Translations under genes and position numbers: made by a program
Shown: positions 1-7,311 of the stretch, piece by piece
Numbering within the stretch: position 1 is the stretch's first letter
How the letters are laid out: each line of letters begins with the position of its first letter
Assembly (NCBI GenBank): GCA_039024295.1
Contig: JBCDIQ010000060.1
Span: forward strand, 1 to 19,732
DNA length: 19,732 nucleotides
Source: JBCDIQ01 sp039024295
GTDB taxonomy: Bacteria; Bacteroidota; Bacteroidia; J057
Direction: 5' to 3'
The notes under the pieces: generated by a model
The model's input: only the letters and a program-made list of their open reading frames with translations
Told to the model about the DNA's origin: nothing
The model's database searches: none

Positions 1-162
1 AAACTGAATGGGCAATGGGAACTGTTCGAATACGATCATAAAAACAGTACCATCACCCACCGGTTAAAAAACCGACCTTCAGCAGGAAAAAGCAAGCTGT
101 ATGTAAGGGTAGCTGACAAGGCTGGTAACCCGGTAGAAAAGAACTACATACTTTATTTCTGA
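1..162 (+). CDS. 3' end of a gene; Ig-like C-terminal tail, possibly of an M23-type peptidase
   Basis: An open frame enters from the left edge in frame 1 and ends at TGA 160-162, giving 53 visible residues. The tail contains WELFEYD, a Ser/Lys-rich turn and then LYVRVADKAGN before a last beta-strand. This pattern resembles the Ig-like beta-sandwich that closes some Bacteroidota cell-envelope proteins, including M23 (LytM) endopeptidases, but no catalytic domain is visible, so the family is only a guess. The stop overlaps the ATG of the next gene in a TGATG arrangement, which suggests one transcript and translational coupling with pabB. That an upstream coding frame ends here is fairly sure; its function is not. 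Confidence 0.6.
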   Translation, partial: KLNGQWELFEYDHKNSTITHRLKNRPSAGKSKLYVRVADKAGNPVEKNYILYF

Positions 163-1457
163 TGAGCCTTCGATTATGGTCTCCCAATGAAGCGGCAGCC
201 TTCTTACGGGCATGTAATTCTCTGCAACTTCATGATGTGAAGCACCGACTCTTGAATTGGGCGGCAGAGTTTCCTTATATATGCTTTTTGGATAACTGTG
301 AAAGCGAGATTGACCAGTATGGAGAATGGGAATTACTTTTGGGAATTGGAAATGAAGATGCTCCAAGGGCTACCTCAGCTCAGGAAATGGAACAGCTCCA
401 ATCCGGCTCCTGGTGGATGGGAGGACTGTCTTATGACCTGAAAAATCATTACGAACCTATATTGGAAACCCAGTCTGAAGCTTCGATTGAGTTTCCCGGA
501 TGCGCTTTGTTTAGCCCTACTGGATTGATTGGCTTAAGACGTGATGGAACCTGGATGATTCTGGGTGAATTGCCAGGGCTAATTTCTGCTATGGGAGTTG
601 TTCCTCCTTCTTTTACCCTAGGTTCTTCTCCTGAATTCAACAGCAACTTCACCCGGGACCAGTACATTGAAACGGTTCAAAAATTACGCGAACACATAGA
701 AGCGGGGGATTTCTACGAAATGAACCTTGCCCAGGTATTTGAGGCAACGTACAGACTTGAGCACCCTCAGGAGGTTTTTCGAAGGCTGGTAGAGGTCTCT
801 CCGGTTCCTTTTGCTGCCTTTTTCCGGTATGGAGAAAAATATGCCCTATCTGCTTCTCCCGAGCGATTCCTCCAATCCAAAGACCAGCAACTGCTTACCC
901 AGCCCATAAAAGGCACAGCACCACGAGCAGCTTCTCCAGCAGCAGATAAAGAAAGTGCGGAGGCCCTGCAGGCTTCGGTTAAGGAACGGGCAGAAAATGT
1001 GATGATCGTTGACCTGAGCCGTAACGACCTCTACCGATCATGTTTGCCTCATTCTGTGGAAGTGCCCCACCTATTTGCCATCCAGTCCTTCCCCCAGGTA
1101 CACCAGATGGTCAGCACCATTACCGGGAAACTGCGTCCCAATCTTTCCTGGCAGCAGGTAATCGCCCATACTTTCCCCCCCGGCAGCATGACCGGAGCCC
1201 CAAAGGTAAGGGTCATGGAAATGATAGATCGCTATGAAGGCTGTGCCCGCTCGTTGTATGCCGGCTCAATTGGCTACCTCAGCCCGGAAGAAGAATTTGA
1301 TTTCAACGTGGTAATCCGAACCCTGTTGTATGATAACACCACCCACAAATTGAGCTACCATGTGGGAGGGGCCATTACCTATAATTCTGACCCTGAGGCC
1401 GAATACGAAGAAACCCTCCTAAAGGCCGAGGCCATTAGAAGGGCATTAGCTGTATAA
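162..1457 (+). CDS. pabB: Aminodeoxychorismate synthase component I (chorismate-binding)
   Basis: A 431-residue member of the anthranilate synthase component I family. PabB converts chorismate to 4-amino-4-deoxychorismate for the p-aminobenzoate branch of folate synthesis, normally with ammonia from a PabA glutaminase, which is not in this window. The chorismate-binding domain spans about 160-430: GDFYEMNLAQ (182-191), LSASPERF (229-236), QPIKGTAPR (247-255), KERAENVMIVDLSRND (274-289), TFPPGSMTGAPK (337-348) and VGGAITYNSDPEAEYEET (401-418). Lys250 in PIKGT is the residue that separates PabB from TrpE, which has Ala there. The N-terminal 160 residues are shorter and more divergent than in E. 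coli PabB. The start overlaps the preceding stop, so co-expression with the upstream gene is likely. TrpE or isochorismate synthase are the alternatives, and Lys250 argues against both. Confidence 0.9.
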   Translation: MSLRLWSPNEAAAFLRACNSLQLHDVKHRLLNWAAEFPYICFLDNCESEIDQYGEWELLLGIGNEDAPRATSAQEMEQLQSGSWWMGGLSYDLKNHYEPILETQSEASIEFPGCALFSPTGLIGLRRDGTWMILGELPGLISAMGVVPPSFTLGSSPEFNSNFTRDQYIETVQKLREHIEAGDFYEMNLAQVFEATYRLEHPQEVFRRLVEVSPVPFAAFFRYGEKYALSASPERFLQSKDQQLLTQPIKGTAPRAASPAADKESAEALQASVKERAENVMIVDLSRNDLYRSCLPHSVEVPHLFAIQSFPQVHQMVSTITGKLRPNLSWQQVIAHTFPPGSMTGAPKVRVMEMIDRYEGCARSLYAGSIGYLSPEEEFDFNVVIRTLLYDNTTHKLSYHVGGAITYNSDPEAEYEETLLKAEAIRRALAV

Positions 1458-1470
1458 GTCGCTATCAGGC

Positions 1471-1490
1471 CCTTTCCCTAGCTAGAAAGG
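1471..1490. terminator. Small inverted repeat between convergent genes
   Basis: CCTTTC (1471-1476) pairs with GAAAGG (1485-1490) around an 8-nt loop that includes most of the palindrome CTAGCTAG. It sits between the pabB stop and the converging cystathionine beta-synthase gene and overlaps the stop codon of the latter. The stem is short and no T-run follows on either strand, so a role as a bidirectional terminator is only possible. Confidence 0.2.
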
Positions 1491-2845
1491 ACGTTGATCA
1501 AGTCGTATTTCGTGATGATGTCTACCTCCCCATTATTGGTTTGTACCAATACCGCAGGGTTGTCTTTTGTGATCAGTTTAGAAACCACATCTATTCGTGT
1601 AGAAGGCAACACAAACGGCAATGGATCACTCATTCCCACAGATACAGGTGCTTCCTTCAGGGTTGGATCATCCAGCAGGATATTGAGCAAACGGGTTTCA
1701 TTTAAGCTACCGATCAAATCTCCATCCTGGCGCACAGGAATTTGAGAGATTCCGTATTGGCGCATGATCTGAATGGCTTCTCCAAGCGTCTGATTTGACT
1801 CCAGGTAGATCAGTTGGCGATCTGTTTGAGACTGAGAAAGAATTTGCTCGGCAGTAAGCAAGGTTTCCTCTTCAAGGAAATTGTGGTTGCGCATCCAGAC
1901 GTCGCTGTACACCTTCCCGAGGTAACGGGTACCGTGATCGGGCAGGATAATGACCATCACATCATCTTTTCCAAGGTTTTTGGCATATTCCAGCGCACCG
2001 TGAACGGCAGAACCACAAGACCAACCGATAAACAGGCCTTCGGTTCTTGCCAGTTTCCGTGCGGTAAGCGCAGCGTCTTTATCGGTGACCTTGACAATGT
2101 GGTCCACCACTTCCATGTTGCAATTGTCAGGCACAATATCTTCTCCGATACCCTCCGTGAGGTAAGGGTAAATCTCTTCTTCATCAAACTCCCCCGTATC
2201 GTGCAGTTTTTTGAACACCGAACCGTAAGTATCTACCCCAACTGTGACAATGTCCGGATTTTTCTCCTTGAGGTAGGTGGAGATACCTGAAATGGTTCCG
2301 CAAGTTCCCATGCCTGCCACAAAGTGGGTAATTGTTCCGTTGGTCTGCTCCCATATTTCAGGACCAGTGGTCTCGATATGTGCCTGGGTATTGCTCATAT
2401 TGTCGTACTGGTTCATGTACACCGAGTTGGGAATCTCTTTTTCCAGCCGACGAGCAACCGAATAATAAGACCGCGGGTCTTCAGGAGGCACGTTTGTGGG
2501 ACAAACGATCACCTCGGCTCCTACCGCCCGGAGAATATCAATTTTTTCCTGGGACTGCTTATCGGCCATGGTGAAAATACACCTGTATCCTTTTACAGCC
2601 GCTGCCAGGGCCAGTCCCATTCCCGTATTTCCACTGGTGCTTTCGATGATGGTGCTTCCCGGCTTGAGCTTCCCTGATTTTTCGGCATCTTCTACCATCT
2701 TGATCGCCATCCGATCCTTTACACTATGCCCAGGGTTAAAATATTCTACCTTGACCAAAACCTTGGCTTTGAGGTGAGAGGCGATGCCGTTTAGTTTGAC
2801 AAGGGGGGTATTACCGATAGTTTCAATTATGTTGTTAAAATACAT
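1478..2845 (-). CDS. cbs: Cystathionine beta-synthase-type PLP enzyme with C-terminal CBS-domain pair
   Basis: A fold-type II PLP enzyme expected to condense serine (or an activated serine) with homocysteine, or with sulfide as a cysteine synthase, in cytoplasmic sulfur amino acid metabolism. With the start at 2845 it has 455 residues. The start of the fold is IIETIGNTPLVKLN, the PLP lysine is Lys43 in NPGHSVKDR, the substrate loop is STSGNTG (69-75), the phosphate-binding loop is GTCGT (180-184), and SCGSA lies near 276-280. A tandem CBS-domain module occupies about 331-455. There is no N-terminal haem domain of the animal type. An upstream in-frame ATG at 2866 adds seven residues; the shorter form fits the family better. 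It converges on pabB with a 20-bp gap. Cysteine synthase activity cannot be excluded by sequence alone. Confidence 0.85.
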   Translation of the reverse strand: MYFNNIIETIGNTPLVKLNGIASHLKAKVLVKVEYFNPGHSVKDRMAIKMVEDAEKSGKLKPGSTIIESTSGNTGMGLALAAAVKGYRCIFTMADKQSQEKIDILRAVGAEVIVCPTNVPPEDPRSYYSVARRLEKEIPNSVYMNQYDNMSNTQAHIETTGPEIWEQTNGTITHFVAGMGTCGTISGISTYLKEKNPDIVTVGVDTYGSVFKKLHDTGEFDEEEIYPYLTEGIGEDIVPDNCNMEVVDHIVKVTDKDAALTARKLARTEGLFIGWSCGSAVHGALEYAKNLGKDDVMVIILPDHGTRYLGKVYSDVWMRNHNFLEEETLLTAEQILSQSQTDRQLIYLESNQTLGEAIQIMRQYGISQIPVRQDGDLIGSLNETRLLNILLDDPTLKEAPVSVGMSDPLPFVLPSTRIDVVSKLITKDNPAVLVQTNNGEVDIITKYDLINVLSS

Positions 2846-2987
2846 GCAGTGGTTGCTTTTTAGCATTTGGTTGGTGAGCGAAAAATAACAAGCTAAGCAT
2901 GGTCCTCATTGTTTATTTAATCAAGGAAATGTCCCATACCTAAGCGTTTTTCACTTTACGAAATTACGTTTTTTCTGGTTACCCGCC

Positions 2988-3881
2988 TTAGGTAAAGGCA
3001 AAATAGAAGAGGTCGTGCCAGACATGGCACCAAGCTGCAATGGCAAACCCATGTTCAAGGTACAGCCAGCTGATGAACAGGGCAAAAAAGAACCGATAGA
3101 ACATGGAATACACGGTGAATATGTTACCGTAAGGAGCAAAATAATGACAAAGTGCATAGACCGCTGCTCCAACGAATAAGGCGATAAAAATCCGCAATGC
3201 GTTATTTTTGATGTACTTCTTGCCGCGTTCTATTAAAAAGTTGTTCAGGTATTTCCTGAAAATCAGTTCATCAAAAAAACCTGCTCCCAATGCCAGGGCA
3301 AAATTTTGTAGGGGATTGGTGAGGAACTTTTGCAAGGTACGGTTAACATCAAATGGCCTTGGCTGGAAAAAATCCTCGTCTAGGAAAGAAGAAACGACAT
3401 ATAGATTAAGGAAAGGCAATAAGAGGTAAAAAACGGCTCCCCATATCAATCCTTGAAAAATGATGCGAACGAACACCCACCAGTCTACCTCAAAGGCTGA
3501 TTTTAGTGTTTCTGAGTCCAAAGCCGTATCGGGCTTGAGGTATTTTTTTGCGAGGTTATCCGGCCAATCCCTCCACCAAATATCCTTGCTGCGTTTCTTG
3601 ATCTTTTTGGGAGGGATGCCTTTATTTCTCCAGTAAAAGAATGCTTGGCTTCCTATCACCAAAAACAGAACAATGCTAATCGGCAAGGTGCCGTAGGGAA
3701 AGAATTTATAAGCAAAGGCAAACCAAACTTTGTACCCATTATAGACCAACACTTTATTCGTGCCAAAAAGGACCATGAGCACCTGATACAAAAGCAAGAG
3801 CAGGCAGGCATGTGTCATCCAGTAAAAGGGATGGCCAGCGGATTTCCCAAAAACTTCTCGTATTTCTTTAACCAGACTCAT
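2988..3881 (-). CDS. CPBP-family intramembrane protease-like protein
   Basis: A 297-residue multi-pass membrane protein. Hydrophobic segments lie near 24-40, 52-85, 135-165, 193-204, 230-247, 258-275 and 278-297. The C-terminal half carries the three CPBP (Abi/CAAX-protease) motifs: DELIFR (204-209) in place of the usual EExxxR, Y242xxxH246 for FxxxH, and H286xxxD290 for HxxxN. Family members are glutamate-type intramembrane proteases involved in prenyl-protein processing, bacteriocin immunity or protein maturation; no substrate can be inferred here. The Asp204 substitution is conservative but unusual. A basic linker (about 88-118) separates the N-terminal membrane pair from the rest. The nearest genes on the same strand are over 100 bp away, so it may be a single-gene unit. 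Confidence 0.75.
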   Translation of the reverse strand: MSLVKEIREVFGKSAGHPFYWMTHACLLLLLYQVLMVLFGTNKVLVYNGYKVWFAFAYKFFPYGTLPISIVLFLVIGSQAFFYWRNKGIPPKKIKKRSKDIWWRDWPDNLAKKYLKPDTALDSETLKSAFEVDWWVFVRIIFQGLIWGAVFYLLLPFLNLYVVSSFLDEDFFQPRPFDVNRTLQKFLTNPLQNFALALGAGFFDELIFRKYLNNFLIERGKKYIKNNALRIFIALFVGAAVYALCHYFAPYGNIFTVYSMFYRFFFALFISWLYLEHGFAIAAWCHVWHDLFYFAFT

Positions 3882-3912
3882 GTTTATCGAGCTTTCCGGG
3901 GAGGTTTACAAT

Positions 3913-3933
3913 GTTCAGTCTTCGGTGTTCAGT
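3913..3933. repeat. Three tandem degenerate heptamers
   Basis: GTTCAGT (3913-3919), CTTCGGT (3920-3926) and GTTCAGT (3927-3933) follow each other without spacing; the first and third are identical and the middle one differs at two bases. The array lies in the 129-bp gap just upstream of the CPBP gene start. Confidence 0.5.
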
Positions 3934-4010
3934 AGGTGGGATGATTACCTGATACCTGTTGAGCGAAGCGGGTAAAACTGACCGTTGATAATCGAAACCC
4001 ATACCCTGCC

Positions 4011-4487
4011 TTATTTTCCTTCTCTCACATACACCTCACGCAGACGTCCGTGGCGTCCTTGAATGCTCAGGATCATGGTATCCTCCCCCAGTTTTTCAAT
4101 TTTATATCGGTATTGGTAGGCATCCAGGCTTTTTGGCACAAGGGTATCAGCTATTGAATTTTCAATCAGTGCGATTGCAGACTCGTCTTTTTTCAAAAAG
4201 TACTTCCCTACCCGGTCGTTCTCCTGGTCCCACTGGTGGTAGGTACCGTCATCATGCAATTGTAGGTACTTGGTTTCCGCAGAACGATCTCGTGCGTTCC
4301 CAGTGTAAGGGTCCAGCGTGCTGACCAGTTTCCAACGAATGCTGTCCAATTGCTTTCCAAATAGCAAAGACGTAGCAGCTTTCCTGGTTTTCATGGGATA
4401 ATTGGCCTTTTTGTCGGAACAGCTTTCTGCGCTTGAGAGAAAAAAGACGATAGATAAACCCAAAGGAAATAGGAGGGAACGCATCAT
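4011..4487 (-). CDS. Small exported protein, candidate lipoprotein with lipocalin-like features
   Basis: 158 residues when started at 4487 (a second ATG follows at once at 4484). Residues 2-22 form a hydrophobic signal segment ending in SSAESC, a loose lipobox, so lipidation at that Cys and outer-membrane anchoring are possible. The mature part has WKLVSTLDPYTG, then YLQLHDDGTYHQWD, then GKYFLKKDESAIALI and a C-terminal strand pair. This order, with DGTY followed by G-x-Y/W-x-L, resembles small Bacteroidota lipocalin-like lipoproteins of unknown ligand. The longer reading up to 4562 was rejected because it would overlap the start of the divergent gene and puts charged residues ahead of the signal. 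The true start leaves a 35-bp divergent spacer. Function is not known. Confidence 0.65.
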   Translation of the reverse strand: MMRSLLFPLGLSIVFFLSSAESCSDKKANYPMKTRKAATSLLFGKQLDSIRWKLVSTLDPYTGNARDRSAETKYLQLHDDGTYHQWDQENDRVGKYFLKKDESAIALIENSIADTLVPKSLDAYQYRYKIEKLGEDTMILSIQGRHGRLREVYVREGK

Positions 4488-4522
4488 ATACCTAATTTTT
4501 GCCTCCAATGTAATCAAACTCC

Positions 4523-5044
4523 ATGAAAATCTTATATATCCACGGCCTGGATAGTTCTCCAACTCCGGAAAAATTGCAAATCATCAGAAATTATGGCCAT
4601 GAGGTCTGCGCCTTGCACCTCAATTACCGGGAGGAACCTGAGTGCTATAATATTCTGTTGAAATTCGCTCAGGATGAACAGGCGCAAGGAATCGTAGGCA
4701 GTTCGTTTGGCGGATTTCTGGGATTTTGGATTGCAGAAACCCTAGGGCTTCCCTGTTTGCTCTTTAACCCGGCCCTGTACTTTGACAACATTCCCCTTAC
4801 CTTCGATAAAAACGTTGCCAATTGCCCTGCTCGGTTTGTGGTACTCGGCGACCAGGATGAGCGGGTAGATCCCAATTTAAATTGGACATTTCTTAAAGAG
4901 GTGGAACGCCCGTCCTGTCACCAGCGGGTCACCCGCTGCCAATGGCTGGCTCACCAAATTGACCTGGAGACCTTTGATGAGTCAGTGAGATGGGCATTGC
5001 CGGGGTTTGCTACCTCGCCCAATAACCCTACGGATGCTCAATAG
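4523..5044 (+). CDS. YqiA-like alpha/beta-fold esterase
   Basis: A 173-residue single-domain alpha/beta hydrolase close in length and layout to E. coli YqiA and the UPF0227 group. It opens with MKILYIHGLDSSP, which gives the oxyanion-region HG at 7-8. The nucleophile elbow is GSSFGG (59-64) with Ser61, an acidic loop GDQDERVD (109-116) supplies Asp, and H144 in LAHQID is the likely catalytic His. There is no signal peptide, so it is cytoplasmic. YqiA hydrolyses short acyl esters and palmitoyl-CoA in vitro; the physiological substrate is uncertain. It diverges from the candidate lipoprotein gene and its 3' end overlaps the converging gene by 7 bp. Confidence 0.8.
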   Translation: MKILYIHGLDSSPTPEKLQIIRNYGHEVCALHLNYREEPECYNILLKFAQDEQAQGIVGSSFGGFLGFWIAETLGLPCLLFNPALYFDNIPLTFDKNVANCPARFVVLGDQDERVDPNLNWTFLKEVERPSCHQRVTRCQWLAHQIDLETFDESVRWALPGFATSPNNPTDAQ

Positions 5045-6246
5045 CTAAAATTCTCCATTTTTGTATCATCAATGGGCGTAAGTTGCCGGAAGACCGTTTT
5101 TACATAATCCTCAAACTCGTTTTGCTCTATCCCCAGTTTCCTTTCCAACAGAACAAAATAATCAGCCTCTGTTCGTCCCCCTTGTAATGCATCAAATATG
5201 CCTTCCATTCCTTCTTTATCGATGATCTTTTGGCAGATCAAGGCACCGATTGCGTACCTGAAGTCTGTGATATACTCGCCATTGGGAACATAGGCTTCCA
5301 GTTTCGATAGTTCACTCATGTCATAATCCGGATGTTCAACCAAAAATCGCCGGACTTTTTCCCAGTGCCATTCTATTTTATACCCCGTGCTTCCGCCCAA
5401 CAGAGCAGCTATTCCTTCATCGATCCATGAATGGTACTGCCCGGGATATTTTGCATGGGTGTACATATGCACCACTTCGTGGGGGTAATATTCGGAACCA
5501 TTGCCTGCGTAAATGATGCTGTTGTACACATCTGCCATTCCCCCAGAAGCGACAGGTTGATAGCTATACTCAAAAAGATGCAAGCCGAAAATATCTGCTA
5601 AATCTCTCGTGTTATTGGCTACCACATAATCAAATTGAAGCGGCGGCAGGTCAAATAATTCAGCCATTTCCTCATTAAATTTATCCATTTTCAGCGCATT
5701 GGCTTCATTAAAGTGATGCGCTGGATGGATCAAATAGCTTAATCTGCCTACTTTTCGGACCCCGATTTTTTCCTTGTAATATTGGGTGCTGCTGTAAAAT
5801 TGGTAGCTGTCTTTCTCCTTCTTTACATATACCGATACAATAAATTTAATGTCGACCAAACCAGGGTTTTGCCTGTTCTTTTGGGTGAATACCGTTTTTA
5901 ATAAGTAGAAATCATGCTCAACTGGCACTATGCCAATGAAGGAACATTGGATGTTACCTCCCTCCTGTAACAACCCTCTCATGTACATCAAAAACGAAAC
6001 ATATCCCATCTCTGGATAGGCATACAATTCATGGTTCCAATGTGGTTGATCCCTGCGTAGGTAGGCATTTTCGTTGAGGTAGCTTTCCCATTTTCCTCGT
6101 ATCTCAATGAAATAGGGTTCCTCGCTATTTTTCACATTTTCATTTACCGTATACTTGATTAGGGTATCCGAACCTACAGAACGTTGCGCAAAACATTTAG
6201 GTGAGCATATAGCAGCATAAAGTGCCATTATCAGGGCGTATTTCAT
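5038..6246 (-). CDS. Secreted gluzincin-like metallopeptidase, unassigned family
   Basis: 402 residues with a signal peptide (residues 1-20, ending CFA before QRS). The N-terminal 200 residues are beta-rich and not recognised. The C-terminal half has HEVVH (256-260), the zinc-binding HExxH signature, followed 17 residues after the second His by Glu277 in WIDEG, the spacing and context of the third ligand in gluzincins such as the M1 and peptidase-MA groups. The helical tail (about 310-395) matches the style of those families. It likely acts in the periplasm or outside the cell on an unknown protein substrate. Its stop overlaps the 3' end of the yqiA-like gene. The upstream hydrolase gene ends 113 bp away on the same strand, so an operon is uncertain. 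A non-catalytic homologue is unlikely because all three ligands are present. Confidence 0.65.
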   Translation of the reverse strand: MKYALIMALYAAICSPKCFAQRSVGSDTLIKYTVNENVKNSEEPYFIEIRGKWESYLNENAYLRRDQPHWNHELYAYPEMGYVSFLMYMRGLLQEGGNIQCSFIGIVPVEHDFYLLKTVFTQKNRQNPGLVDIKFIVSVYVKKEKDSYQFYSSTQYYKEKIGVRKVGRLSYLIHPAHHFNEANALKMDKFNEEMAELFDLPPLQFDYVVANNTRDLADIFGLHLFEYSYQPVASGGMADVYNSIIYAGNGSEYYPHEVVHMYTHAKYPGQYHSWIDEGIAALLGGSTGYKIEWHWEKVRRFLVEHPDYDMSELSKLEAYVPNGEYITDFRYAIGALICQKIIDKEGMEGIFDALQGGRTEADYFVLLERKLGIEQNEFEDYVKTVFRQLTPIDDTKMENFSY

Positions 6247-6359
6247 GGCATTGGGGTTTAGAATTTGTACCTACAACCTCCCGGAATAAGGTCATTTTGC
6301 TGTTTCTTTGAGACGCCCTTTAACTTGAAAAACGACTGATTTCCCCCTCGGGTTGCAAC

Positions 6360-7244
6360 CTATCGGGGAGTTGGTCCTCCTCTTTCCACAAAATCTAATA
6401 TTGTTTGAATCACCTCCTCTGCCTGTTCTTCATGCGGAAGCAACGAGGCATTTTGTATTGCTTTGAATTCAACTTCACAGGCAAACTGAGGGACCATCTC
6501 TCTTCCTAATCGAATGGGAAATGTCCGGTCTTGTGTTCCCCAAAGCAGTAAGGTTCTGGCCTTGATTTTTCTATGCAGGTGTTCAAATTCATCCACCAAT
6601 TTCCAGTCAATTCCCTTTAGGTATCGGAAGGCCCCGGTTGTCTTCTGGTTTGATCTGATAACGGCATCGATATACGGCAATATATTTGATGCAATTTTTA
6701 GTTTAGATTTATCGGCATAAAACTCTCGAAATCCCATTGGGGATTGTAGGAACCAATTTTGCTGGAGAAGCAACCTGATGACTTGTGGCACCCCTGGCAA
6801 CAGCCCAATCTTCTGATAAAACGGGATCCAAGGTGGCCTATGATGGGGAATCTCCGTATTGAGCAGGATTAAATTCTCAACACACTGGCGGTGGTTAATG
6901 GCAATGGCTCTGGCAATGGTTGCACCAGAATCATGAGCAACCAGGCTATACGTTGCAATGCCTAACTCGTCTAGCAGGCTGGTAACATATCCTGCTTGTC
7001 CCTTGGTGCTGAAGTCAGACGTATCTGTCCATTTGCTATCCCCAAGACCGGGCAGGTCAAGTATATGGCAAGTGAAATGACCCGAAAGTTTGGGGATGAG
7101 TTTTCTCCAGGTATATCCATGGGTGGGAAAGCCATGTAGGAACACCAAATCCTTCCCCTGCCCTATCTGCCTCAGTCCAACCGAAATATCTCCTATTTGC
7201 ACCTCGCGAAGCTCCAGGTTCTTATAAAGGTCAGTTGCTTCCAT
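6360..7244 (-). CDS. Alpha/beta hydrolase with aspartate nucleophile (epoxide hydrolase/dehalogenase-like)
   Basis: 294 residues, cytoplasmic, one alpha/beta hydrolase domain with a cap at about 135-215. HGFP (37-40) forms the oxyanion region, AHDSGATIA (103-111) the nucleophile elbow with Asp105, LLWGTQDRTFP (233-243) carries the acid Asp239, and His271 in SLLPHEEQ is the base. An Asp nucleophile places it with haloalkane dehalogenases, epoxide hydrolases and the MEST-like group rather than serine esterases. True haloalkane dehalogenases usually have HDWG, where Trp holds the halide; here the residue is Ser, so dehalogenation is doubtful and the substrate is open. The membrane-protein gene ends 67 bp upstream on the same strand. 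The first codons repeat part of the leader (AGCAACTGA at 7231-7239 and 7251-7259). Confidence 0.75.
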   Translation of the reverse strand: MEATDLYKNLELREVQIGDISVGLRQIGQGKDLVFLHGFPTHGYTWRKLIPKLSGHFTCHILDLPGLGDSKWTDTSDFSTKGQAGYVTSLLDELGIATYSLVAHDSGATIARAIAINHRQCVENLILLNTEIPHHRPPWIPFYQKIGLLPGVPQVIRLLLQQNWFLQSPMGFREFYADKSKLKIASNILPYIDAVIRSNQKTTGAFRYLKGIDWKLVDEFEHLHRKIKARTLLLWGTQDRTFPIRLGREMVPQFACEVEFKAIQNASLLPHEEQAEEVIQTILDFVERGGPTPR

Positions 7245-7311
7245 TTTGCTTCAGTTGCTCCTGCTAGTTACGGTTCCATTCATGCGCTAAAGTTGATGCG
7301 AATGCCAGTGC

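Noticed and set aside
1814..2290. 158-codon plus-strand open frame inside the cystathionine beta-synthase gene
   Set aside because: It lies opposite a gene with complete family motifs and shows no recognisable protein features.
4493..4501. TAATTTTTG as a -7 element for the YqiA-like gene
   Set aside because: The spacer is one base too long for TAnnTTTG and no TTG lies at the right distance upstream.
4488..4562. Longer start for the candidate lipoprotein gene
   Set aside because: It would overlap the start of the divergent YqiA-like gene and add 25 residues ahead of a typical signal sequence.
6351..6360. Palindrome GGTTGCAACC at the end of the alpha/beta hydrolase gene, with flanking CCCC/GGGG
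   Set aside because: The loop is too short for a stable 5-bp hairpin and no T-run follows directly, so terminator or operator status is not supported.
7231..7259. Direct repeat AGCAACTGA on both sides of the alpha/beta hydrolase start codon
   Set aside because: Only nine bases in two copies, one inside coding sequence; likely a small duplication or chance.
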